Shown here in pieces: positions 17,695 through 27,220 of a stretch of DNA of 64,000 nt; within the stretch, counting starts at the first letter, position 1, and every line of letters starts with the position of its first letter. The notes below the pieces were generated by a model that made no database searches, was not told where the DNA came from, and worked only from the letters and a program-made list of their open reading frames with translations. The position numbers and the translations under genes are program-made. The stretch is taken from positions 310,001 to 374,000 of the forward strand of contig CAVOHR010000004.1 in NCBI GenBank assembly GCA_963695835.1, given 5' to 3'. The DNA comes from VRUE01 sp963695835 (GTDB taxonomy: Bacteria > Actinomycetota > Thermoleophilia > Solirubrobacterales > 70-9).

Positions 17695-18840
17695 CTACGC
17701 TCCCCCGCTGTAGAGGGGGGGCGCCGGGGCCTGCCCGGTCGTGCCGTCGTCCTGTAGCGCCGCCGGCATCACCGGCGCCCAGCCGAGCAGCCGTTTCAGC
17801 TCCTCGGGGACGGAGGCCTGCGACTCGGCCAGCGAGCGGGTGATCCTCCCCGCCCGCACCAGCCGCGCCAGGTCGGCGTCCATCGTCTGCATCCCGACCG
17901 CGCCCGAGGTCTGCACCGCGGCGTAGATCTGGTGCGTCTTGCCCTCGCGGATCAGGTTGCGGATCGCCGGCGTCGGCACCAGCACCTCGGTGGCGACGAC
18001 GCGCCCCATCCCGTCGGCGGTCGGCAGGAGCTGCTGGGTGACGATCCCCTGGAGGGCGATCGAGAGCTGCGTCCGCACCTGCCCCTGCTGCTGCGGCGGG
18101 AAGACGTCGATGATCCGGTCGACCGTCTGCGCGGTCGACTGCGTGTGCAGGGTGGCGAAGACGAGGTGGCCGGTCTCGGCCGCGGTCAGCGCGGTGGAGA
18201 TCGTCTCCAGGTCGCGCATCTCGCCGACCAGAATCACGTCGGGGTCCTCTCGCAGGGCGGCGCGCAGGCCGAGTGCGAAGTCGGGCGCGTCGGCCCCCAC
18301 CTCGCGCTGGTTGACGATCGAGCGTTTGTGCTGGTGCAGGAACTCGATCGGGTCCTCGATCGTCAGGATGTGGTCCTGGTTCTCGCTGTTGATCACGTCG
18401 ATCATCGCCGCCAGGGTCGTGCTCTTGCCCGAGCCGGTCGGGCCGGTGACGAGGACGAAGCCGCGCGGTTTGGCGCACAGCTCGCGCAGCACCTGCGGCA
18501 CGCCGAGCGTGTCGAGCCCGGGGATGTCCTGCGGGACCAGGCGGAAGGCGGCGCTGACCGAGCCGCGCTGGAAGAAGCAGTTGACGCGGAAGCGGGCGAC
18601 GTTGGGGATCGCGTAGGCGAAGTCGAGCTGCTTGCCGGTCTCGAAGCGCTTGCGCTGGTCGTCGTTGAGGATGCTGTAGACGACCTCGCGCGTCTCCTGG
18701 CTGGAGAGCACCGGGAAGCCCTCCATCGGCGTGATCTTCCCCTTGTCGCGGATCGCCGGCGGAAAGCCGGGCGTGATGTGCACGTCCGAGGCCCGGGCCT
18801 CGACCATGCGCGCGAGAACGGCTGCGAAGTCGAGGTCCAT
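17695..18840 (-). CDS. pilT: Type IV pilus retraction ATPase PilT
   Basis: The 381-aa protein opens with the PilT-type sequence RASDVHITPGFPPAIR and carries Walker A GPTGSGKST, the Asp box IEDPIEF, Walker B-like VILVGEMRD and the His box HLVFATLHT. The AIRNLIREGK motif near the C-terminus is typical of PilT and not of PilB. It powers pilus disassembly and retraction. It lies between pilB and pilC. The last 25 residues (DGTTGQAPAPPLYSGGA) are a low-complexity extension. Confidence 0.95.
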   Translation of the reverse strand: MDLDFAAVLARMVEARASDVHITPGFPPAIRDKGKITPMEGFPVLSSQETREVVYSILNDDQRKRFETGKQLDFAYAIPNVARFRVNCFFQRGSVSAAFRLVPQDIPGLDTLGVPQVLRELCAKPRGFVLVTGPTGSGKSTTLAAMIDVINSENQDHILTIEDPIEFLHQHKRSIVNQREVGADAPDFALGLRAALREDPDVILVGEMRDLETISTALTAAETGHLVFATLHTQSTAQTVDRIIDVFPPQQQGQVRTQLSIALQGIVTQQLLPTADGMGRVVATEVLVPTPAIRNLIREGKTHQIYAAVQTSGAVGMQTMDADLARLVRAGRITRSLAESQASVPEELKRLLGWAPVMPAALQDDGTTGQAPAPPLYSGGA

Positions 18841-18951
18841 GACGCCTAGATCGACCCCCGGCCACGATCCCTAAAGCCCCGGTGCCGAGCGCCCCGGAAG
18901 GCGGTTGAAGCATTGTCCCCACTACGACGGGGACAAAGCTTCAACAATCCC

Positions 18952-20745
18952 TCAGGCGGTGACACGGATGACCTCCTCGAGGCTGGTCAGGCCGCTGCGG
19001 ACCTTGGTGACGCCGTCTTCGCGCAGGGTGAGCATGCCCTCCTCGCGGGCCACGGCGGCGATCTCGGCCTCCGGCGCGGAGGCGACGGTCATCTCCTTGA
19101 TCCGCTCGCTCATCCGCATCACTGAGAAGATCCCGACCCGGCCGCGGTAGCCGCTCTGGTTGCAGCGGGGGCAGCCGACCGGCTCGTAGGCCTCGAGCTC
19201 GCCGCCGACCCGGATCTCGGCCTCGGCCAGCGCCTCGGGCGGCACCGCCACCCGCCGCTTGCAGTGCGAGCAGAGCTTGCGCGCCAGCCGCTGGGCGACC
19301 ACGCAGTCGACCGACGAGGCGGTCAGGAAGGCCTCGATCCCCATCTTCGTCAGGCGGGTGATCGCGCCCGGGGCGTCGTTGGTGTGAAGCGTCGTCAGCA
19401 TCATGTGGCCGGTCAGCGCCGCCTCGATCGCGATCCGCGCCGTCTCGCCGTCGCGGATCTCGCCGACCATGACGATGTCAGGGTCGGCGCGCAGCATCGA
19501 GCGCAGGCCGGTGGCGAAGTCGAGCCCCGCCTTGCGGTTGACGTTGATCTGGTTGATCCCCTCGAGCCGGTACTCGACCGGGTCCTCGATCGTGATGATG
19601 TTCTTCTCGACCTCGTTCAGGTCCTGGAGCGCCGCGTACAGCGTCGTCGACTTGCCCGAGCCGGTCGGCCCGGTCACCAGCACCGCCCCGTAGGCCTGGT
19701 GGAAGGAGCTCTCGAAGCGCTCGCGGGCGCTGCCGTCCATCCCCAGGTCGTCGAGCGTGCGCTGGGTGTTGTCCTTGTCGAGGATGCGGATCGTCGCCCC
19801 CTCGCCGCGCTGGGTCGGCAGGGTGGTGACGCGCAGGTCGACGCGGCGGTTCTCGACCGTGATGCTGACCCGGCCGTCCTGCGGCACCCGCTTCTCGGCG
19901 ATGTTGAGGTCGCTCATGATCTTCACCCGCGAGACGACCGCGTTGACCATCCGCTTCGGCACGTGGGCGGCCTCGCGCAGGACGCCGTCGACGCGGAAGC
20001 GGACCCGCATCTCCCCCTCGCCGGACTCGAAGTGCACGTCGGAGGCCCCCTCCCCCACCGCCTGGCCGAGGATCGAGTAGACGAGCTTGATCACCGGCGC
20101 GTCCTCGGCGCTGACCTCCATGTCGGCGACCGCGGCGAGCTCGTCCTCCTCGGCCGCTTCGCCCTCGCTGACCGCCTCGCTGACCGCGCTCTGGAGCGTG
20201 TTGAGGCGGCCGATCAGCGCCTCGATGTCCTCCTCGGCGGCGACCGCGACGCGGCAGTCGAGCGCGGTCGCGATCTGGATGTCGTCGACCGCCAGCACGT
20301 TGGTCGGGTCGGCCATCGCGACCAGCAGCGTCTCCTTGTCGACGAAGCCGACCGGCAGCGCCCTGTAGCGGCGGGCGGTGTTGACCGAGATCAGGTTGGC
20401 GGCGGCCATGTCGACCTGGTAGGCGGAGAGGTCGACGTGGTCGAGGCCGTAGCGCTCGGCGACCGCGCGCGAGAGCTGGTCGGCCTCGATCGCGTGCTGT
20501 TCGAGCAGCAGCTGCTCGGGCGGGCGGGCGGCGGTGCGGGCGGCCTCGATCGCCCGCCGCGCGGTCTCGTCGTCGACGAAGCCGAGGTCGACCAGCACGT
20601 CGGTGACGAAGCCGCTGGAGCGGCCGCGGGCGAGCGGCGGCGTCAGCCCCGGCGTGCCGCCGGCCTGCGGCTCCAGCGCCGGCGCGGTCGAGTCGCCAGA
20701 CTCGGGGACCGGCCGCAGGTGGCTCGGATAGTCCCGCGAGTCCAT
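18952..20745 (-). CDS. pilB: Type IV pilus extension ATPase PilB
   Basis: The 597-aa protein has an N-terminal MshEN/T2SSE_N domain (about 45-190), then the motor with Walker A GPTGSGKST, ITIEDPVEYRL, Walker B-like IVMVGEIRDGETA and HMMLTTLHTNDA. A Cys4 zinc site, CSHCKR and CPRCNQSGYRGR, is present as in GspE/PilB and absent from PilT. It drives pilus assembly through PilC. The start is 7 nt after the upstream stop, which supports one transcript from 23119 to 16447. Confidence 0.95.
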   Translation of the reverse strand: MDSRDYPSHLRPVPESGDSTAPALEPQAGGTPGLTPPLARGRSSGFVTDVLVDLGFVDDETARRAIEAARTAARPPEQLLLEQHAIEADQLSRAVAERYGLDHVDLSAYQVDMAAANLISVNTARRYRALPVGFVDKETLLVAMADPTNVLAVDDIQIATALDCRVAVAAEEDIEALIGRLNTLQSAVSEAVSEGEAAEEDELAAVADMEVSAEDAPVIKLVYSILGQAVGEGASDVHFESGEGEMRVRFRVDGVLREAAHVPKRMVNAVVSRVKIMSDLNIAEKRVPQDGRVSITVENRRVDLRVTTLPTQRGEGATIRILDKDNTQRTLDDLGMDGSARERFESSFHQAYGAVLVTGPTGSGKSTTLYAALQDLNEVEKNIITIEDPVEYRLEGINQINVNRKAGLDFATGLRSMLRADPDIVMVGEIRDGETARIAIEAALTGHMMLTTLHTNDAPGAITRLTKMGIEAFLTASSVDCVVAQRLARKLCSHCKRRVAVPPEALAEAEIRVGGELEAYEPVGCPRCNQSGYRGRVGIFSVMRMSERIKEMTVASAPEAEIAAVAREEGMLTLREDGVTKVRSGLTSLEEVIRVTA

Positions 20746-20752
20746 GCTCAGC

Positions 20753-21397
20753 TCACGGGTGGTAGTCGACGGTCGGGCCCTTGTAGCCGGCGTCGATCAC
20801 GGCCTGGCGGACGCTCTCGGCGCTCTGGAAGCCGTAGCTGACCGAGGCGGTGGGCACGACCTGCTTCAGGCGCTTCGGCGTGACCACGATCAGCGCCGGC
20901 ACGCGGTCGACCCCGACGCCCTCGGTGATCGCCGCGTAGCGGGAGATCCGGTGGGCGGGGACGACGAAGAGGGCGACGTCGGGGAAGCCGGCGAGGCTGC
21001 GGGTGGCGCTCTTCGCGAGGCGGTCGTCGATGCCGCCGTCGCGGACGAACAGCAGGACCAGGGTCTGGTTCGCCTTGTAGGCGCGCAGCACCGGGTGCGG
21101 CAGCGGCGGCGCGGCGGTTGCCTGACCGACGGCCGAGAGCGCCGAGGAAAGCGATTGCCCGGCCGACTGTTCGGCCGCTTCGACGGCCCCTTCGACCGCT
21201 TCGCCCGGCGTCGCGCCGGTCGCGCTGCCACTCGCGGTCGTGCCGGAGACGCTGACCGTCGCTTCGGTTTCGCCGCCGCCGCTCGATTCTTCGCCGCCGC
21301 CGCCGGTCGTCGAGATGACGAAGAAGGCGGCGCCGATCAGCAGCACGCCGATCACCGCGGCCTTGACGAGCGGATTGCTGTTGAGCGCGTCCCTCAT
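20753..21397 (-). CDS. Pilus-operon membrane-anchored thioredoxin-fold-like protein
   Basis: The 214-aa protein has an N-terminal membrane anchor (VKAAVIGVLLIGAAFFVI), a Gly/Ser/Thr-rich linker and a C-terminal domain (about 95-214) with a beta-alpha pattern NQTLVLLFVRDGG ... VGVDRVPALIVVTPKRL that resembles a thioredoxin fold lacking CxxC. It occupies the position where PilM/N/O proteins lie in other bacteria, but it shows no clear similarity to them. It is probably an alignment or assembly factor of the pilus. Confidence 0.65.
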   Translation of the reverse strand: MRDALNSNPLVKAAVIGVLLIGAAFFVISTTGGGGEESSGGGETEATVSVSGTTASGSATGATPGEAVEGAVEAAEQSAGQSLSSALSAVGQATAAPPLPHPVLRAYKANQTLVLLFVRDGGIDDRLAKSATRSLAGFPDVALFVVPAHRISRYAAITEGVGVDRVPALIVVTPKRLKQVVPTASVSYGFQSAESVRQAVIDAGYKGPTVDYHP

Positions 21398-21472
21398 ACG
21401 TTCGCTTATCTAGCTCGGCAGCGAGGGCCGCGGGCTTGAATCGTGGGCACGGCCGAGCGCGCCGCGGGCGCC

Positions 21473-23119
21473 TCAGCAGCCGGAGTTGGGGGCCTGACCG
21501 GCCGTGACCAGGCCGGTGCACTCGACGTACCCTCCCGCGTGGAAGGCCTGGCTGCCGGTTCCGCTGTCGATTTGCTGTTGGATCTGTTGGAGGATCTGCT
21601 CTTGGGTCGCCAGGTCGACATTTTTCTGGTTCAGGAGCTCCTCGAGTTCTTTGACCGTGCTGCCGTCACCGGCCGGCCTGATTTCCGCCGGAGCCTGGAA
21701 GCCAACGTCCTGTTCGATCTTGCCGTTGCCGCTCATCGCGATCCGCTTGCCGGCGACGATCCCTTTGAAGGTCGCGTTGCCGCTGATGTTGATGTAGCTG
21801 TTGGGGCCGTAGATCACGAACTCGTCGGTGGTCGAGTTGTTGCCCGAGAGGTTGACCTGGCTGGCCCAGCTGGTCGAGCCGAGCAGGTAGAAGCCCGGCA
21901 TGTCGAACTGCCCCAGCCCGGGTTTGTAGCCGGTCGCGGTGATTTCGTTGTTGCCGCTCATGTTGATCTGGCTCGAGGTGCCGCAGTGCTCGGGCGTGTC
22001 GAAGAAGAAGCGCACGTGCGAGCCGGCGGCCATGATCAGCTTCGAGTTGCCGCTGAAGCTCAGCGAGCAGAGCCAGTAGTCGCCGCCGCCGACGGTGAGG
22101 GTCGTGTTGCCGGAGAGGTTGATGCTGCGGTTGCTCGGGTTGAAGGGCTGGGTGCTGCTCCAGCTGCCGCCGGTATAGGTGTCTTTCTGGCATTCGGCCG
22201 GCAGGCCTTTGCTGCACATCGTGATCCGGCCATTGGAGTTGTGCGTGGCGATGTCGGAGGGGATGAAGCTGCTGACTTCCGGCAGGCTCTGGGTGCCTTC
22301 GGTGAAGTTGTAGCCGCTGCACTGTTTGGCGTTGCCGCTTTTCGTCCATTTTTTCCCGATGCCGACCTGGATGTCGCCGCAGATGCTCGCGTTGCCGGAG
22401 GTGACCAGGTTGCCGTTGGTGCCGACGTTGACGCGGATGTCGCCGTTGCCGCTGACCGTGATTTCGTCCTTGCCGACCAGGCCCGCGACGCTGCCCCCGT
22501 GAGCGTCGGCCTCGATCTCTGCTTGCAGTTGTTCTTCGAGTTCTTTGAGCTCTTTCTCGGTCAGTTCTTTGCCTTCGGTTTCCTGCAGGAGCAGCGCCAG
22601 GAGTTTCTGTTCGTCGAGGCCGCCGCCGATGCCGGCCTGGTCGAGGCTCAGCTCGACGCGGCGGCTGACATCGTTCGCCGTGCCGGTCGAGACGACGCAG
22701 ACTTCGTGCCCGCCGCAGACGCCGCCCACCGTGCTGACCCGGTAGCTGTACGTCGCGCCGCCGACTTCGCCTTCGATCGGCGCGCACCAGCCGGGTTCGG
22801 CTTCGTGATCCACCTCCGGGCCGGGTTCGAGCCGGCCTTCGGAGTCGAGGTTGAGGCAGGGGTGCGATTCGTCGAGCGAGGACGCGTAGCGGTTCTGCCG
22901 CTGTAGCGCCACGCTGGCCCCGGCGTCGGCGGCGGCGATCGCGCTCTTGGAGCCGCTGTCGCGAGTCGTGCCGTGCTGGACGTCGACCGAGGACAGCACC
23001 GCGACCCCGGCCAGGGCCATGGCGGCGATCGTCGTGAACAGCGCCACCGGCAGCGCGATGCCCTGCTCGCTCCTCAGCAGGAGGCGCAGGCGGCGGCGGA
23101 TCGATCGCGCAGGGGACAT
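21473..23119 (-). CDS. PilX-like minor pilin with polymer-like beta domain
   Basis: From ATG 23119 the protein has 548 aa. The N-terminus, LRSEQGIALPVALFTTIAAMA, is a prepilin-like helix after a basic stretch, typical of PilX/PilW-type proteins. The long C-terminal part contains many SGN repeats (SGNGDIRVNV, SGNASICGDI, LSGNTTLTVG), a right-handed beta-helix-like pattern also found in bactofilins and DUF7305. It ends with a Gln-rich coil and a short Cys pair. It heads the pilus operon, so it may be an adhesin-like tip component. A longer start at 23203 is less likely. Confidence 0.7.
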   Translation of the reverse strand: MSPARSIRRRLRLLLRSEQGIALPVALFTTIAAMALAGVAVLSSVDVQHGTTRDSGSKSAIAAADAGASVALQRQNRYASSLDESHPCLNLDSEGRLEPGPEVDHEAEPGWCAPIEGEVGGATYSYRVSTVGGVCGGHEVCVVSTGTANDVSRRVELSLDQAGIGGGLDEQKLLALLLQETEGKELTEKELKELEEQLQAEIEADAHGGSVAGLVGKDEITVSGNGDIRVNVGTNGNLVTSGNASICGDIQVGIGKKWTKSGNAKQCSGYNFTEGTQSLPEVSSFIPSDIATHNSNGRITMCSKGLPAECQKDTYTGGSWSSTQPFNPSNRSINLSGNTTLTVGGGDYWLCSLSFSGNSKLIMAAGSHVRFFFDTPEHCGTSSQINMSGNNEITATGYKPGLGQFDMPGFYLLGSTSWASQVNLSGNNSTTDEFVIYGPNSYINISGNATFKGIVAGKRIAMSGNGKIEQDVGFQAPAEIRPAGDGSTVKELEELLNQKNVDLATQEQILQQIQQQIDSGTGSQAFHAGGYVECTGLVTAGQAPNSGC

Positions 23120-23259
23120 CGTCTGCCTAATCGGCCCGAGAGGCCGCTTGCTTGAGCGATGGATGGCGGCCGGTCGGCCCGCCTGGACGCTCCTATTACC
23201 CATTTTTCACCCCCGCGACCGCCTCCCCCGCAACAAAGTTCTTTCAAAAACTCAGTTCA

Positions 23260-23290
23260 TTCCCAAAAAGGCTCCCCGGCGTGCCACAAT
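23260..23290 (+). promoter_or_regulatory. Promoter of regulator copy 1 (shared family motif)
   Basis: TTCCCA (23260-23265) and CACAAT (23285-23290) are 19 nt apart, and the GTG start follows 9 nt later. The same pair recurs before five other regulator copies. Confidence 0.6.
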
Positions 23291-23299
23291 CGATGCGAA

Positions 23300-24190
23300 G
23301 TGATCGGGGAGGAGCTCAACGGCGGAGGATCGAGCGATGCGCGTGCGGGGGCGATCATGCTCGTCCTCGCCGCCGACCCCTCCAACCGCGACGTCCTGCA
23401 GAGCGTCTCGGACGGGCCGGCCGAGTGGTCGCCCGACCAGATCGCCCGCATCCTGCCGACCGGCGAAGAGGTGCTGTTCATCACCTTCGTGATCGAGCAG
23501 TGGCTGCAGAAGGCGCCGGGCGGGGCGATGGACATCGACGGGGTCGGGGCGAGGAAGGCGATCCCGGCCCTGGCGGCGGGCTGGTCGGCGACCATCGTCC
23601 ACGCGCTCGCGGTGCAGCCGCGGACGGTGACCGAGCTGGAACGCGAGATCGAGGGGCTCGGGCCGGCGGCGCTGCGGCGGCGGCTCGAAGCGATGCGGGA
23701 GGTCGGCCTGGTCGAGGCGCGCCCGAGCGACGGCGAGGGGGCGCTGTATGCGGTCACCGACTTCCTGCGGGCGGCGGTCGCCCCGCTTGCCGCCGGCGCC
23801 CGCTTCGAACACCGCTACGCGCCGGCCGAGACGCCGGGGATCAAGCCGCTCGACGTCGAAGCGGCCTTCCTGCTCGCCCTGCCGCTGCTGCGGCTGCCGG
23901 GCGACGTCGGCGGCCTCTGCCGGCTGGTGGTCGACGTGCCGGTGCACGGCGAACCGGTCCCGACCGGGGCGATGGCCCGGGTCGAGCACGGCCGCGTCGC
24001 TTCGGTCTCGACCGAGCTGCGGGAGGAGTGCGACGCCCTGCTCGAAGGGCCGCCGACGGCCTGGCTCGACGCGGTCATCAACCCGCTCTCCAGCCGCCTC
24101 TACCCCGAGGGCGACGAAGACCTCGCCGCCGCCCTGCTGGCGGGCCTGCACGAGATGCTGTTCGGCGTCCAGGTGCAGGATGAGCGCTAG
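23300..24190 (+). CDS. Tandem winged-helix regulator with SCP2-like domain, copy 1
   Basis: The 296-aa protein starts at GTG 23300, nine nt after CACAAT. The first segment (about 20-80) and the second (about 95-180, GWSATIVHALAVQPRTVTELEREIEG, then RLEAMREVGLVEARP) read like HxlR-type winged helices. The C-terminal region (DVEAAFLLALPLLRLPG ... WLDAVINPL ... LHEMLFG) has the pattern of an SCP2 lipid-binding domain, known to follow HxlR domains in some actinobacteria. Its stop overlaps the next paralogue by 11 nt, so the two are translationally coupled. Confidence 0.8.
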   Translation: MIGEELNGGGSSDARAGAIMLVLAADPSNRDVLQSVSDGPAEWSPDQIARILPTGEEVLFITFVIEQWLQKAPGGAMDIDGVGARKAIPALAAGWSATIVHALAVQPRTVTELEREIEGLGPAALRRRLEAMREVGLVEARPSDGEGALYAVTDFLRAAVAPLAAGARFEHRYAPAETPGIKPLDVEAAFLLALPLLRLPGDVGGLCRLVVDVPVHGEPVPTGAMARVEHGRVASVSTELREECDALLEGPPTAWLDAVINPLSSRLYPEGDEDLAAALLAGLHEMLFGVQVQDER

Positions 24191-25052
24191 GGGCGCGTCC
24201 AGGGCGCGGGCGGGCGCGTACGACCTGCGCATGGCCACCCACCCGACCAAACGGAGGATCCTGCTCGAGATGTCCGCCCGCGAGGTGAGATGGACGGACG
24301 AAGGCCGGGTCGGGATCGCGCCCGGCGACCGGGAGATGGTCTTCGTCGGCTCCGTGGCCGAGCGCTGGCTCGCGGAGCGGCCCGGCGGGCCGGCGGGCCT
24401 CGACAGCGACGAGGGACAGGCCGCCCTCGGCGCCCTGATCGACGGCTGGGCGGTGACGATCGTGCACACGCTCGCCGCCGCGCCGGCGACGCGGCCGGGC
24501 CTGGGAGCGGCGATCGGCGGCCTCTCCAAGCGGACCCTGAGGGACCGGCTCGCGCGGATGCAGGCGACCGGCCTGCTCGAGGCCCGCCCGAGCGAGGGCG
24601 AGGGCGCCATCTACGCCCCCACCGACTGGCTGCGCGCCGGACTCGCCCCGCTGCTCGCGGCGGCGCGCCTGGAGCTGCGCGAACCCCGGGAGGGCGCGGC
24701 GCCGCCGGCGCCGCTCGACGTCGAGGCCGCCTTCCAGCTCGCGCTGCCGCTGCTGCGCCTGCCGGTGGACGTCTCGGGCACCTGCGCCCTGGCGGTGGAG
24801 CTGGACGCGGCGGCGGGCGAGGATCGCGCCGGCGTCACCGCCCAGGTCGAGGAAGGCCGCGTCGTGCGCTGCGAGGTGCGCCTCGACGAGGAGGCGGACA
24901 CCCGCGCCGTCGCCTCCGCCGAGGACTGGCTCGACACGGTGATCGAGCCCGGCGCGAAGCGCGTCCGGACCAGCGGCGACCGGCTCCTCGCGGGCCTCCT
25001 GCTCAACCGGCTGCACAAGACCCTGTTCGGCGGCCCCCGGTCCGCGCCCTGA
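24180..25052 (+). CDS. Tandem winged-helix regulator with SCP2-like domain, copy 2
   Basis: The 290-aa paralogue starts at ATG 24180 inside the end of copy 1. It shows the family signature: ARAGAYDLRM near the start, GWAVTIVHTLAAAPATRPGL for the second helix-turn-helix, LARMQATGLLEARPSEGEGAIYAPTDWLR for recognition helix and wing, DVEAAFQLALPLLRLP and the end WLDTVIEPGAKRVRTSGDRL...LHKTLFGG. It is closest to copies at 28951 and 59668. Likely a one-component regulator; the ligand is unknown. Confidence 0.8.
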   Translation: MSARGASRARAGAYDLRMATHPTKRRILLEMSAREVRWTDEGRVGIAPGDREMVFVGSVAERWLAERPGGPAGLDSDEGQAALGALIDGWAVTIVHTLAAAPATRPGLGAAIGGLSKRTLRDRLARMQATGLLEARPSEGEGAIYAPTDWLRAGLAPLLAAARLELREPREGAAPPAPLDVEAAFQLALPLLRLPVDVSGTCALAVELDAAAGEDRAGVTAQVEEGRVVRCEVRLDEEADTRAVASAEDWLDTVIEPGAKRVRTSGDRLLAGLLLNRLHKTLFGGPRSAP

Positions 25053-25096
25053 GCGAGCGCGGACTCTGTCGATTTCAAGACAAGACTGATTGGTGT

Positions 25097-25102
25097 CATA
25101 AT
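25097..25102 (+). promoter_or_regulatory. -10-like box of regulator copy 3
   Basis: CATAAT sits 8 nt before the TTG start at 25111, inside the conserved context GTGTCAtAAT. Confidence 0.5.
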
Positions 25103-25110
25103 CGCTCCGG

Positions 25111-26112
25111 TTGACTGCGGGCACGCTCAACGGGAGCGAGAACGAGGCGCGCACCGGTGCGCAGGCCCTGGCCCTGTTTGCCGTCCCGCTCAACCACCGC
25201 ATCCTCCGCACCCTCTCGGCAGGCCCCAAGCGGCGGGTCGACCTGGAGCGCGAATCCGGCTCGCCGGCGCAGGGCACCCTGCGGGCCCACCTCAAGGCCC
25301 TGGAGGCGATCGGGGCGGTGACCAAGCAGCGCCGCGACGTTCTCCCCGGATCGCTCGAATACGAGCTGGCCGAGCCGGGCAGGCAGCTGCGCTTCGTCGC
25401 CGTCGCCCTGGAACGCTGGCTGGCGGGGGCGCCCGAGGAGCCGCTCGAGCTGGGCGACGGCTCGGCCGAGCCGGCGATCGAAGCCCTGGTCGGCGGCTGG
25501 TCCTCGACCATGCTGCGCGCTCTCGCCGCGGGGCCGCTCGCCCCGACCGGTCCGGCCGGCCGGACCGGCGCCTTCGACTGCCCCTCGCCGGAGCGGCGTC
25601 TTGCCGCCCTGCGCCTCGCCGGAATGGTCGAGCCCGCATCCGTCGCCAACGGCGACGCTCCCTATGCCGCCACCGACTGGCTGCGTCACGGCATCGGCCC
25701 GATCGTCGCCGGCTCGCGCTGGGAGCGCAACAACCTGCCGGCCGAGACGGCGGGAATCGCTCGCGTCGATGCCGAGACCGTGCTGCTGATGGCCGTGCCT
25801 CTGCTCCAGCTGCCCCCGGGCCTGTCGGGCACCTGCCGGCTCGCGGTCGAGCTGCCGGAAGACGACGGGGCCATCGCGGCGGAGGTGACCGTCGTCGTCG
25901 AGGACAGCAGGATCCTCTCCTGCGCCTCGCCCGGCGCCGGCGCCGGCACCTGGGCCACCGGCCCGCCCGCCGCGTGGTTCCGCACCGCGATCGAAGCCGA
26001 TCCCGACCACCTCGAGATGGGCGGCGACCGCCACCTCGTCCGCTCCGTGGTCGACGGCCTCTACCAGGCGCTGTTCGGCCGCAACGGCCGCAGCCAGATC
26101 CGCATGCCCTGA
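25111..26112 (+). CDS. Tandem winged-helix regulator, copy 3 (divergent, clearest HxlR domain)
   Basis: The 333-aa protein begins at TTG 25111. Its first domain is a textbook winged helix: ALFAVPLNHRILRTLSAGPK, then DLERESGSPAQGTLRAHLKALEAIGAVTKQ, then a wing ending in YELAEPGR and an ALERWLAGAP helix. The second segment and SCP2-like end are weaker matches but keep WSSTMLRALAAGPLAP, YAATDWLR and the end LYQALFG. This copy shows best that the family has two winged helices in one chain. Three copies in a row make a local tandem array. Confidence 0.8.
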   Translation: MTAGTLNGSENEARTGAQALALFAVPLNHRILRTLSAGPKRRVDLERESGSPAQGTLRAHLKALEAIGAVTKQRRDVLPGSLEYELAEPGRQLRFVAVALERWLAGAPEEPLELGDGSAEPAIEALVGGWSSTMLRALAAGPLAPTGPAGRTGAFDCPSPERRLAALRLAGMVEPASVANGDAPYAATDWLRHGIGPIVAGSRWERNNLPAETAGIARVDAETVLLMAVPLLQLPPGLSGTCRLAVELPEDDGAIAAEVTVVVEDSRILSCASPGAGAGTWATGPPAAWFRTAIEADPDHLEMGGDRHLVRSVVDGLYQALFGRNGRSQIRMP

Positions 26113-26189
26113 CGACCGCCGGACCGCGGCGGGCCGATGTGCATAGAGGGGGTCTTTTCAGCATTGAAATCCCTTCGCCCGCGCGATCG

Positions 26190-27079
26190 ACGGCTCGATC
26201 CCGCCCGGCCCGGGGATGACGGTGGCCGAGCTCGTGGCGGCCGGCGGCCAGGATGCGCTGCGCCGGGGACGCGTCCACCTGCCCGGCCTGCAGCGCGCCC
26301 TCGAGCTCTACCTGCGGTTCGGCGGCCTGCCGGCGGCGGTCGCCGAGGCGGCCGGCGGGCGAACCGAGCCGAGCGCCGCGGTGCAGGCGGTGCTCTGGGA
26401 CTCGATCGTCAAGGAGACCCAGCGGCGCGGAGCCTCGATCCCCGCCGTGCAGGCCCTGCTCGAGCGGATGATGCGATCGCTCGGCGCCAAGGTGAGCTGG
26501 TCGAGGATGGCGCGCGAGATGGGTGTGCCGCTGGGGGCGGCGCGGCGCGGAACCGGCGGCGGCGGCCCGGATCCGCGCACGCTGCGGACCTATGTCGAGC
26601 TGCTCGCGATCAACTACTTCGCGCTCGTCGTCTACTTCTGGAAGCCGGATTCCGGCAGCGGCGAGGTCGCAAAGGACAAGAAGATCTACTTCGGCGATCC
26701 CCTGCTGCAGACGGTGACCGCCGAGCGCGTCGGCCTGCAGCGAGACGCCCACGCGGACGTCGAGAACGCCGTGGCGTTCGCGCTCTACCGCCGCTACGAG
26801 CCCGCCGAGCGCAGCGCCGAGAACATGGTCGCGCCGGAGCGGCTGCACGTCTGGGGAACCCGCCGGGGGGGCGAGATCGACTTCGTCTGCGGACCGCGGC
26901 AGGGGATCGAGGCCGTCGAGGTCGCCGACTGGGCGACCCTCAACCGCCAGAAGGCCACCGCTCCGGCTCGCGCCCTGCCCGGGCGCCCCGCCCTCGTGGC
27001 CACGCGCGAGGAGCTGGAGTTCGGCAGATCGGCGAACCTCGTCCCCGCCGCCCTTCTCCCCTGGGCGCTCTCGGATTGA
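26190..27079 (+). pseudogene. DUF4143 ATPase, 5'-truncated
   Basis: The sequence matches the C-terminal two thirds of the intact ATPase at 48943-50379 (LELYLRFGGLPAAVAEAAGG, KDKKIYFGDPLLQTVTAE, GEIDFVCGPRQGIEAVEV). Walker A and Walker B are missing, and the 5' end shows a frame change near 26210, so the ATG at 26216 is probably not a true start. In the intact relatives this part is the DUF4143 and nuclease-like region. Confidence 0.75.
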
Positions 27080-27220
27080 CCGCCGAGGGGCCAACGGCAT
27101 AGCAAACCCGCATTCCCAAGTCGGCTCCCCACCTACAACTACGGCCACCCGTGGGCGGCCGTAGGCTCTGTCGCGCAGCCGACGGCCGGGCATGCCGCGT
27201 CGCCCAACGCTTGGGAGTCC

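Noticed and set aside
16385..18922. 845-aa open frame across pilC and pilT
   Set aside because: It is an out-of-frame shadow on the same strand; the pilus proteins in the other frames have full catalytic motifs.
26216..27079. Intact nuclease-like gene starting at ATG 26216
   Set aside because: Comparison with 48943-50379 shows loss of the ATPase half and a frame change at the 5' end.
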